From positions 168,716-232,715 of the forward strand of contig JADZCN010000037.1 in assembly GCA_020851565.1 (NCBI GenBank): a stretch of 64,000 nt of DNA. The letters run 5' to 3'. The first letter of the stretch is position 1; the number at the start of each line of letters is the position of its first letter. This document shows, piece after piece, positions 33,965-41,166 of this stretch. The translations under genes and the position numbers were made by a program. Below the pieces are notes generated by a model that saw nothing but the letters and a program-made list of their open reading frames with translations, ran no database searches and was not told the DNA's origin. The stretch is from Acidobacteriota bacterium (GTDB lineage Bacteria > Acidobacteriota > Vicinamibacteria > Vicinamibacterales > UBA2999).

Positions 33965-35137
33965 ATGACGCAGGACCCGGTCATCGACCTGCTGAAGGCC
34001 CTCGTCAGGATCGACTCGGTGAACCCGTCGCTCGTGTCGGGCGCCTCGGGCGAAGCGGCCATCGCCCGCGCGCTGGCCGAGCACATGCGCGGGATGGGCC
34101 TCGACGTGCACATCCAGGACGTGGCGGAGGGCCGCCCCAACGTCGTCGGTGTGCTCGACGGGCGCGAGCCGGGGCGCTCGCTGATGTTCTGCGGGCACAT
34201 CGATACGGTGGGTGTCGCGGGCATGGCGCAGCCGTTCGAGCCGGCGGAGCGCGACGGCCGCGTCTACGGCCGTGGCTCGCAGGACATGAAGAGCGGCGTG
34301 GCGGCGATGGTGGACGCCGCGCGCGTCCTCCGCGACTCGGGCGGCCTGGATGAGGGCCGGCTCATCATCGCGTGCGTCGTGGACGAGGAGCACGAGAGCA
34401 TCGGCGCCGACGCGCTCGTCAAGAAGTGGTACGCCGACGGCGCGGTGGTCACCGAGCCCACGGACCTCGCCATCGCGATCGCGCACAAGGGCTTCGAGTG
34501 GGTGGAGATCGAGACGGAGGGGCGGGCCGCACACGGCAGCCGGCCGCGCGAGGGCCGCGACGCCATCCGCCTCATGGGCCGCGTGCTCACGGAGCTCGAC
34601 GCGCTGGACCACGAGTTGCAGTCGCGGCCGCCGCATCCGCTGCTGGGCACGGCGTCGCTGCACGCCTCGCTCATCCACGGCGGGCGCGAGCTGAGCTCGT
34701 ACCCGGACCGCTGCCACCTTCAGATGGAGCGGCGCACCGTGCCCGGTGAGCAGCCGGGCCGCGGCGCCCGCGAGGTGGCCGACATCCTCGCGCGCCTCTC
34801 CGCTGCCGATCCGGAGTTCAAGGCCGCGAGCCGCCAGCTCTTCGCGCGCTCGCCGTACGAGATTGCCGCCGACCACCCGCTGGTGGCCACCACGAAGCTG
34901 GCCGTGGCCGCGGCTTCATCTGCGCCATCTGCGGCCCCATCTGCGGCCCCATCTGTGTCGGGGATGAGCTTCTGGACCGACGCATCGGTGTTGGGCGACG
35001 CAGGCATCCCGTCGCTCCTCTTCGGACCGACGGGCGCGGGCCTGCACGGCGTGGAGGAGTGGGTGGAGGCTCAGAGCGTCATCACCTGCCGTAACGCGCT
35101 CGCCGAGCTCGCCAGGCGGTGGTGTGGGACGCGATAG
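33965..35137 (+). CDS. M20 family metallopeptidase (ArgE/DapE-like)
   Basis: 390 aa cytosolic dizinc hydrolase. First metal ligand in FCGHIDTVG, bridging Asp in GRGSQDMKSGVAAM, catalytic Glu pair in VVDEEHESIG, Glu in VVTEPTDLAIA. The dimerisation domain begins near AHGSRPREGRDAIRL. It deacylates or hydrolyses an N-acyl amino acid or small peptide. Oddity: residues about 318-333 are a run of Ser/Ala/Pro (SAPSAAPSAAPS) encoded by CATCTGCGGCC repeats, just before the SGMSFWTDAS active-site strand. It lies 4 nt after the cupin gene, and the pair is translationally close. Confidence 0.9.
   Translation: MTQDPVIDLLKALVRIDSVNPSLVSGASGEAAIARALAEHMRGMGLDVHIQDVAEGRPNVVGVLDGREPGRSLMFCGHIDTVGVAGMAQPFEPAERDGRVYGRGSQDMKSGVAAMVDAARVLRDSGGLDEGRLIIACVVDEEHESIGADALVKKWYADGAVVTEPTDLAIAIAHKGFEWVEIETEGRAAHGSRPREGRDAIRLMGRVLTELDALDHELQSRPPHPLLGTASLHASLIHGGRELSSYPDRCHLQMERRTVPGEQPGRGAREVADILARLSAADPEFKAASRQLFARSPYEIAADHPLVATTKLAVAAASSAPSAAPSAAPSVSGMSFWTDASVLGDAGIPSLLFGPTGAGLHGVEEWVEAQSVITCRNALAELARRWCGTR
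34917..34966 (+). repeat. CATCTGCGGCC repeat inserted in a reading frame
   Basis: Four CATCTG(C/T)G-type units within the M20 peptidase gene keep the frame and encode Ser-Ala-Pro repeats. They are identical in core to the intergenic arrays at 6.4-6.7 kb and 44.93 kb. Confidence 0.85.
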
Positions 35138-35147
35138 TGAGAGCGTG

Positions 35148-35383
35148 TCCATTGAGTGATTGCCTATTGCTGATTGAGCGATTCATTGTGGATTGAGCGA
35201 CTGGGGCATTGGACATTGGATTGGGTGATTGGGCGACTTGCGCATTGGGCGATTTCGTCGTCACGCGTGCGAATCGCCCAATCGCTCAATCCCTCAGTCG
35301 CCAATCGTCAATTCAATGCGCAATGCCCCAATCGCCCGCTCTTCAATGAATCACTCAATCAGCAATCAGCAATCGCCTATGGG
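35148..35383. repeat. ATTG-heptamer intergenic element, copy 4
   Basis: About 236 bp, ATTG-sense units to about 35250, then CAAT-sense units to the end. It separates convergent genes (M20 peptidase, proline dehydrogenase). The terminal octamers are degenerate (TCCATTGA; CCTATGGG) compared with copies 2 and 3. Confidence 0.8.
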
Positions 35384-35397
35384 TACCTATCGCTCCG

Positions 35398-36333
35398 CTA
35401 GCCGCGTTCGTACAGCAGCCCGCGCAGCACGAAGGCGACATTGGCCGGCCGCTCACCGAGGCGGCGCATGAAGTACGGGAACCACTGCTGCCCGAACGGG
35501 ACGTAGACGCGCACGCCGTACCCTTCCGCCACCAGTGACGCCTGCAGGTCGCGGCGGATGCCGTAGAGCATCTGGAACTCGAAGCGGTCCTTCGCGTAGC
35601 CGCGCTGATCCGCGTAGCGCTTCGTGGCGCCGATCATCGCGGGATCGTGAGTGGCGATGGCGGGGAAGTGTCCGTGGTCCAGCAGCTCGCGCATCAGCTC
35701 CACGAACACAGCGTCCACCTGCTCCTTCCCCTGGAACGCCACCGTCTTGGGCTCCTTGTAGGCGCCCTTCACCAGCCGCACCCGCATGCCGAGCGCGTTC
35801 AGCGCGCCCACGTCCTTCGGCGACCGGATGAGGCACGACTGGATCACCGTGCCGATGCCGCGGTGGCCCTGCCGCCACAGCGTCTCCATCACCTGCAGCG
35901 TCCGGTCGGTGTAGGGCGAGTTCTCCATGTCCACGCGCACGAAGAACCCGTGCTGGTCCGCGGGCTCGAGGATGCGGCGCATGTTGTCCACCGCCGTCGC
36001 GCGGTCCACGTCCAGCCCGAGTTGCGTGAGCTTCACAGAGATGTTCCGCTCGATGCCCGATCGGACGATGGCGTCGATGATGCGGAGGTACTCGGCAGCC
36101 GCGGCCGCGGCCTCGTCGAAGGTGGCGGAGCTCTCGCCGAGGTAGTCGAGCGTGAGACGCAGGCCGCGCGCGGGCAGTTCCGCCACGGCGGCAATCGCCT
36201 CCTCGACCGTCTCGCCCGCGATGAAGCGCCGCGCGAAGCCGCCCGGGCGCATCCCGTACCGCGAGGCCAGTCGCTTCAGGAGATGGATCTGCGCCAGCGA
36301 ATGGAAGAGGGCTTTCGACGTCGCGTCGATCAT
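35398..36333 (-). CDS. proline dehydrogenase
   Basis: 311 aa monofunctional PRODH: FAD enzyme oxidising proline to pyrroline-5-carboxylate and delivering electrons to the membrane quinone pool. Diagnostic motifs are RVRLVKGAYKEPK, FQMLYGIRRDLQASLV and YVPFGQQWFPYFMRRLGERP near the C-terminus; LTLDYLGESSATF and VKLTQLGLDVD form earlier barrel strands. Short compared with PutA, with no P5C dehydrogenase domain and no such gene nearby. Gap of 21 nt after the acyltransferase gene, so it is probably last in the icd-acyltransferase-PRODH transcript. Confidence 0.95.
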   Translation of the reverse strand: MIDATSKALFHSLAQIHLLKRLASRYGMRPGGFARRFIAGETVEEAIAAVAELPARGLRLTLDYLGESSATFDEAAAAAAEYLRIIDAIVRSGIERNISVKLTQLGLDVDRATAVDNMRRILEPADQHGFFVRVDMENSPYTDRTLQVMETLWRQGHRGIGTVIQSCLIRSPKDVGALNALGMRVRLVKGAYKEPKTVAFQGKEQVDAVFVELMRELLDHGHFPAIATHDPAMIGATKRYADQRGYAKDRFEFQMLYGIRRDLQASLVAEGYGVRVYVPFGQQWFPYFMRRLGERPANVAFVLRGLLYERG

Positions 36334-36354
36334 CAGCCGGGGTCCTGCTCCACG

Positions 36355-37467
36355 TCAGTGCGTCGCGCCGGCGGGGGTGAGCAGGTGCTGGAGGCTGCGG
36401 GCGTAGTAACGGAGGACGTTGCGCTCGCGCACGCGGTACCGGCCCTGTTCGAGCACGATGATGCCGCGTGTTTCGAGGGGCTCCACGGCCGAGGCCAGCA
36501 CGTCGCGCGCGGTGCGCACGCCCATGTTGGCGCCCGTGGCCCCGAGCGTGTCGAGGATGGCCGTGATGCGCGACTCGAGATCCGCCTTCTCGATGGAGGG
36601 GCGCATGGCCGCAGCCAGCACCGCCGTCGGCAGCACCTTGTACTGGCGCCCGATCTCGCGCTGCACGCGCTGCGCGAGGTCCAGCACCGACCGCCGCGAC
36701 TCGCCGTCGTAGCCGTCCAGCGCAATCGGGCGGCCGAACGTGACGAATGCGCGGCTGCGGTACCCCACCGCGTACCGGACCATCTCCGCCAGCTCGCGGC
36801 TGAACGCGCGCTGCCGCCGCTTCACCTTCTGCCGGGCCAGCACGTGGTCCTCGAGCACGAGGTCGTAGGCGATGGCGACGGGCACGATGGACATGCCGGG
36901 CAGGTTGGCGCCGAGGCACGCGCTGAACAGGCCCGTCTTCGGGTTCTTCAGCTCGCCGCTGTAGCTGCGCCCGCCCTCCGGGTAGAAGAAGAGATCGTGG
37001 GTGTGGAGGAGGGTGCCGACGTAGGCCTTCAGCGTGATGAGATACGCCGGGTCCTTCGTGTTGCGCCGGATGGGGAGCGCGCCCGTGACGTGCTTGTGAA
37101 TGAGCCCCAGCGGCCCCCCGAACAGGTTGATGCCCGCCGCGATGATCGGCGGTCGCACCCCCGCATCGTCCAGGACGAGCGGCTCGACGAGGTAGTCGGT
37201 GTGGCTGCGGTGGTTCGAGGCCCAGACCACGCGGCCCTGTGCCGTGGCCTGCACGGCGTGCTCGGTCTGCTCGCCCACGCGCTCGATCTTGCGCAGGATG
37301 GGATAGAGCGGGTACTCGAGCGCCCGGTACAGCTCGTAGCGCTGGGTGGTCCGCAGCTCCTCGAGGTACTCGAGGATGCGGGCGCGCGCCTGCGCGGCGT
37401 CTCCGTTGCCCGCCAGGTAACGGGCCACCTCGTCCCGGTTCAGGACCGCTTCAGTGATGTCGTCCAT
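36355..37467 (-). CDS. PlsB-like glycerol-3-phosphate acyltransferase
   Basis: 370 aa. Acyltransferase blocks: NHRSHTDYLVEPLVL (H-x4-D), FFYPEGGRSYSGELKNPKTG and IVPVAIAYDLVLED. This order and the wide block spacing match the PlsB/GPAT group rather than PlsC. It would transfer a fatty acyl group to glycerol 3-phosphate at the membrane. Much shorter than E. coli PlsB (about 800 aa), lacking most of its N- and C-terminal extensions, but with a C-terminal wing (RGIIVLEQGRYRVRERN). The frame runs to a TTG at 37524 overlapping icd by 14 nt; I prefer the ATG at 37467. A lysophosphatidate acyltransferase role is the alternative. Confidence 0.82.
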   Translation of the reverse strand: MDDITEAVLNRDEVARYLAGNGDAAQARARILEYLEELRTTQRYELYRALEYPLYPILRKIERVGEQTEHAVQATAQGRVVWASNHRSHTDYLVEPLVLDDAGVRPPIIAAGINLFGGPLGLIHKHVTGALPIRRNTKDPAYLITLKAYVGTLLHTHDLFFYPEGGRSYSGELKNPKTGLFSACLGANLPGMSIVPVAIAYDLVLEDHVLARQKVKRRQRAFSRELAEMVRYAVGYRSRAFVTFGRPIALDGYDGESRRSVLDLAQRVQREIGRQYKVLPTAVLAAAMRPSIEKADLESRITAILDTLGATGANMGVRTARDVLASAVEPLETRGIIVLEQGRYRVRERNVLRYYARSLQHLLTPAGATH

Positions 37468-37510
37468 CTCGCGCGCGCACAGATGATAGACCAAAGAGAC
37501 GGGGGCCGCG

Positions 37511-38521
37511 TTACCCCTGTTCAATCCGCCGGCAGATGGCGTCCGCGAACGACGTGGTCGTGGCCGTGCCGCCCAGGTCCGGCGTCACGTGACCAGACTC
37601 CAGGACCTCGCGCAGCGCGGTCATGATGCGGGCCGCCTTCTCGTCCTCCTGCAGGTGCTGCAGCATCAGCACCGCGGAGAGCAGCAACGCCGTCGGGTTG
37701 GCGATGTCGCGGCCGGCGATGTCGGGTGCTGTCCCGTGCACGGCCTCGAACACCCCGACCCCGCCCTCGCCCAGGTTCGCCGACGGCACCACGCCCAGCC
37801 CGCCCACCAGCCCCGCGCACAGGTCCGACACGATGTCCCCGTACAGGTTCGGGAGCAGCAGGACGTCCATTCGTTCCGGGTGCATCACCAGGTGCATGCA
37901 GGCCGCGTCCACGATGCGGTCCTCGCACGCCACCTCCGGATAGCGGGCCGCGACCTTCCGCGCGGTGTCGAGGAACAGCCCGTCGCCGAGCTTCATGATG
38001 TTGGCCTTGTGGACGATCGTCACCTTCTTCCGCTGATGGCGCCGCGCGTACTCGAAGGCGAACGCCGCGATGCGGGTCGTCGCCTTCTCGGTGATGATCT
38101 TCAGGCTCTCGACGACCCCCGGCACGACGACGTGCTCGAGCCCGGCGTAGAGGTCCTCGGTGTTCTCGCGGACGATGACCAGGTCCACGCCCGAGAAGCG
38201 GGAGGGGACCGACGGCAGGTTCCAGACCGGGCGCAGGTTGGCGTAGAGATCCAGCGCCTTGCGCAGGCCCACGTTGACGCTGGTGAAGCCCTTGCCGACC
38301 GGCGTGGTGATGGGGCCCTTGAGCGCCACCTTGTTGCGCGCCACCGAGTCGAGCAGGGAAGGGGGGAGGGTGGTGCCGTGCTCCGCGACGGCCTCCGCAC
38401 CGGCCGAGAAGGTTTCCCATTCGGGATCGAAGCCGGCGGCCTTCAGCACGCGCACCACCGCACGCGTGACCTCAGGGCCTATGCCGTCGCCGGGTATCAG
38501 CGTAACTGTGGGCCTGCTCAT
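37511..38521 (-). CDS. icd: NAD-dependent isocitrate dehydrogenase-like
   Basis: 336 aa beta-decarboxylating dehydrogenase. TLIPGDGIGPEVTRAVV at the N-terminus; the substrate motif SVNVGLRKALDLYANLRP points to isocitrate rather than isopropylmalate. Metal site NLYGDIVSDLCAGLVGGLG and cofactor loop AVHGTAPDIAGRDIANPTA; the His-Gly-x-Ala-Pro-Asp-Ile-Ala pattern fits NAD+ use. It converts isocitrate to 2-oxoglutarate in the TCA cycle. The ATG at 38521 lies inside the CAATGAGC end of an ATTG element and no ribosome-binding site is visible. A longer frame to 38587 is repeat-derived. Homoisocitrate or isopropylmalate dehydrogenase is less likely. Confidence 0.85.
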   Translation of the reverse strand: MSRPTVTLIPGDGIGPEVTRAVVRVLKAAGFDPEWETFSAGAEAVAEHGTTLPPSLLDSVARNKVALKGPITTPVGKGFTSVNVGLRKALDLYANLRPVWNLPSVPSRFSGVDLVIVRENTEDLYAGLEHVVVPGVVESLKIITEKATTRIAAFAFEYARRHQRKKVTIVHKANIMKLGDGLFLDTARKVAARYPEVACEDRIVDAACMHLVMHPERMDVLLLPNLYGDIVSDLCAGLVGGLGVVPSANLGEGGVGVFEAVHGTAPDIAGRDIANPTALLLSAVLMLQHLQEDEKAARIMTALREVLESGHVTPDLGGTATTTSFADAICRRIEQG

Positions 38522-38566
38522 TGATGATTGCCGATTGGCGATTGACGATTCATCGGGCGATTGGGG
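38515..38566. repeat. ATTG-heptamer element, half copy 5
   Basis: About 52 bp matching only the left arm of copies 2 and 3 (GCTCATTG at 38515-38522). It contains the icd start codon, then runs straight into a CCCAAGACC array. Confidence 0.75.
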
Positions 38567-38575
38567 CCGTCTCCC

Positions 38576-38637
38576 CCAAGACCCCAAGACCTCAAGACCT
38601 CAAGACCCAAGTCCCAAGTCCCAAGCCCCAAGCCCCG
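38576..38637. repeat. CCCAAGACC / CCCAAGT array
   Basis: About seven 7-9 nt units between icd and the DUF4149-type gene; same family as 2378-2433 and 4855-4955. Confidence 0.85.
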
Positions 38638-38639
38638 GT

Positions 38640-39128
38640 TCACTCCCGCGATTCCCAGAACAGGAGCAGGAGCGCCCCAATGGCCGTGGCGCTCAGCAGC
38701 AGGTTCGACAGGCCGTGGAGCTGATAGAACGACGCGCGGCGCGGGTCGTCCTGGGGGAGCGAGGCCACCGGGCCCCCGATTTCGCGCTGCATGGCCTCGA
38801 CCCGGGGACTGATGCCGAAGCCGGAGGCCAGGGTCAGGCCGAGCATGACCCCCACGATGCCGGCGCGGATGCCGTAGGCCACTGGCCGCGGGCCGAGCAG
38901 GCGGCGGACGGTCAGCGTGACCAGCATCACGGCCGCGGCGACGTAGAACACCGTGTGGAGCCGGCCCAGGATCTGCCCGAACACCTGGCCGGCCAGCACC
39001 CGTCCCTGCTCCGGGTTCCACCCCTCGAGCACCTCGAAGATCGTGGGCGCCGCCACGAGGCCCGCCACCGCCATCCCGCCCAGCCAGACGCACAGGGCGA
39101 GGATGTACAGGTAGCGCAGCAGGAACAT
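38640..39128 (-). CDS. DUF4149/TMEM205-like membrane protein
   Basis: 162 aa with four hydrophobic helices: YILALCVWLGGMAVAGLVAA, TVFYVAAAVMLVTLTV, AGIVGVMLGLTLASGF, and NLLLSATAIGALLLLFW. The Leu-Gly-Gly-Met motif in helix 1, a short loop with WNPEQGRVLAGQVFGQILGR and a hydrophilic loop before helix 4 match small DUF4149 proteins. Function unknown. The start at 39128 follows GTCGAG. Its reading frame merges with spurious open frame antisense to the transketolase gene; the membrane part alone is believable. It lies 118 nt upstream of icd on the same strand, separated by repeats. Confidence 0.75.
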   Translation of the reverse strand: MFLLRYLYILALCVWLGGMAVAGLVAAPTIFEVLEGWNPEQGRVLAGQVFGQILGRLHTVFYVAAAVMLVTLTVRRLLGPRPVAYGIRAGIVGVMLGLTLASGFGISPRVEAMQREIGGPVASLPQDDPRRASFYQLHGLSNLLLSATAIGALLLLFWESRE

Positions 39129-39145
39129 CTCGACATTATAGGGTG

Positions 39146-39268
39146 CGCGGGTGCAGGGGTGCAGAGGTGCAGGGTGCCCGGTGCACGGGTCCGTAGTGCG
39201 ACGTGCGCGGCACCCCTGCACCCTTGCACCCCTGCACCCCTGCACCCCTGCACCCCTGCACCCCCCTC
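39146..39268 (+). repeat. GCACCCCTGCACCC repeat array
   Basis: Units GGGTGCAG on the left (39146-39190) and GCACCCCT on the right (39212-39268) form an inverted repeat like the one at 3752-3948, between divergent genes. Confidence 0.85.
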
Positions 39269-39311
39269 TGATAAACTTTGGCGTTCCGTGCCATCCCTGG
39301 AGGGTCTCCGG

Positions 39312-41147
39312 TTGCCTGTTGACGTATCTCTGCTGCCCAACCTGAAAAACATCGCCACCCGGCTTCGCATCGAGTCCATCCGGGCCACGACCGCGGCCGG
39401 CAGCGGGCATCCGACGACCTGCCAGTCGGCGGCGGACCTCATGGCGGCGCTGTTCTTCGCCGAGATGCGCTTCGACCCCCGGAACCCGCAGCATCCCCTG
39501 GCCGACCGCCTGGTGATGTCCAAGGGCCACGCCGCGCCGCTGCTCTACGCGATGTGGGCCGAGGCCGGCTTCATCCCGCGCGAGCGCCTGGCGGATCTCC
39601 GGCTGCTCACTTCGGACCTCGAGGGACACCCCACGCCGCGCCTGCCGTTCGTCGACGTCGCGACCGGATCGCTGGGGCAGGGGCTGGCCGCGGGCGTGGG
39701 TACCGCGCTCAACGCGCGCCGCATCGGCGCCGATTACCGCACCTACGTCCTGATGGGTGACGGGGAGACGGCAGAGGGCTCGGTCTGGGAGGCGGCATCG
39801 GTCGCGCATCTCTACGCGCTCGACTCGCTCTGCGCCATCGTGGACGTCAACGCGCTCGGGCAGAGCCGCCCCACCGAGCTCGAGCACGACATGGAGGCCT
39901 ACCGCACGCGGTGGCATGCGTTCGGCTGGCACACCGTGGTCATCGACGGCCACGACATGGCACAGGTGCTCGCGGCCTATGCCGAGGCGCGCGCGACGAA
40001 GGGACGACCCACGGTCATCCTGGCCCGCACCCTGAAAGGCAAGGGCGTGTCCTTCACCGAGGGCAAGCCCAACTGGCACGGCAAGCCGCTCAAGCCCGAG
40101 GAGGCCACCCGCGCCGTCGCCGAGCTCGAGGCGCAGCTCGAGCAGGAAACCAGGCCGACGCCGGACATTCCCGCACCGCCACCCGCCCCCGCCGCGGCCG
40201 CGCCGGCCACGATGCCCGCGCCCGCCTACAAGCTCGGCGATCAGGTCGCCACGCGCGAGGCCTACGGCACCGCGATCGCGAAGCTCGCCTCCGTGGATCC
40301 GCGCGTCGTCGCGCTCGACGCCGACGTGAAGAACTCGACGTTCAGCGAGCGCTTCGAGGCGGCGCACCCGGACCGCTTCTACCAGTTCTTCATCGCCGAG
40401 CAGGTGATGGTGGGTGCGGCGATGGGCCTGGCCGCACGCGGCGCGGTGCCGTTCCCGTCCACGTTCGCCGCGTTCCTGACGCGCGCCTCGGACTTCATCC
40501 GCATGGCCGCCATCAGCGGGGTGAACATCAAGCTCGCCGGCTCGCACGCGGGCGTCTCGATTGGCGAGGACGGCCCGTCGCAGATGGCGCTCGAGGATTT
40601 CGCGATGACCGCCGCGCAGCCCAATTTCACGGTGCTGTACCCGTCGGACGCGGTGAGCACCGAGAAGCTCATCGGCGAGATGGCCGCGCATCATGGCCCG
40701 GCGTACATGCGCACCACGCGCCCGAAGACGCCCGTCATCTACGACAACAACGAGTCGTTCCCCATCGGCGGCCTCAAGGTGCTGCGCAGCAGCGCTGCCG
40801 ACACCGCCACCGTGATCGGGGCGGGCGTCACGCTCTTCGAGGCGCTCAAGGCCCACGACGCGCTGAAGGCGGATGGGATCGCCATCCGCGTCATCGACCT
40901 CTATTCCATCCAACCCATCGACGCCGCGGCGCTCATCGCCGCGGGCCGGGAGACCGGACGGCTCATCACCGTCGAGGATCACTACATCTCCGGCGGCATC
41001 GGCGACGCCGTGGCCCGTGCCGTGGCGCCGGCCGGCCTCACGGTCACGCGCCTCGCCGTCACCGAGATCCCGCGCAGCGGCAAGCCCGACGAGCTGATCG
41101 AGAAGTACGGCATCTCGGCGAAGGCGATCATCGAGGCGGTCCGCTAG
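39312..41147 (+). CDS. tkt: transketolase
   Basis: About 611 aa thiamine-diphosphate enzyme moving two-carbon ketol units in the pentose phosphate pathway. GSGHPTTCQSAADLMAALFF and SKGHAAPLLYAMW bind cofactor and substrate. The ThDP/metal motif is MGDGETAEGSVWEAA through VDVNALGQS. The pyrimidine-binding domain starts near ATREAYGTAIAKL with the catalytic Glu in FIAEQVMVGAAMG. A Pro/Ala linker (about 285-305) joins the domains. TTG 39312 has GGAGGG 7 nt upstream. GTG 39288 is an alternative, with TGATAAACT (39269-39277) 10 nt before it as a possible extended -10 for a leaderless form. The short, single-chain layout resembles the human-type group. Confidence 0.93.
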   Translation: MPVDVSLLPNLKNIATRLRIESIRATTAAGSGHPTTCQSAADLMAALFFAEMRFDPRNPQHPLADRLVMSKGHAAPLLYAMWAEAGFIPRERLADLRLLTSDLEGHPTPRLPFVDVATGSLGQGLAAGVGTALNARRIGADYRTYVLMGDGETAEGSVWEAASVAHLYALDSLCAIVDVNALGQSRPTELEHDMEAYRTRWHAFGWHTVVIDGHDMAQVLAAYAEARATKGRPTVILARTLKGKGVSFTEGKPNWHGKPLKPEEATRAVAELEAQLEQETRPTPDIPAPPPAPAAAAPATMPAPAYKLGDQVATREAYGTAIAKLASVDPRVVALDADVKNSTFSERFEAAHPDRFYQFFIAEQVMVGAAMGLAARGAVPFPSTFAAFLTRASDFIRMAAISGVNIKLAGSHAGVSIGEDGPSQMALEDFAMTAAQPNFTVLYPSDAVSTEKLIGEMAAHHGPAYMRTTRPKTPVIYDNNESFPIGGLKVLRSSAADTATVIGAGVTLFEALKAHDALKADGIAIRVIDLYSIQPIDAAALIAAGRETGRLITVEDHYISGGIGDAVARAVAPAGLTVTRLAVTEIPRSGKPDELIEKYGISAKAIIEAVR

Positions 41148-41166
41148 CCGCAGGAGCCCATCCCCC

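Noticed and set aside
38522..38587. 22-codon extension of icd upstream of 38521
   Set aside because: Encoded by the ATTG element; the MSRPTVTLIPGDG start at 38521 matches the family N-terminus.
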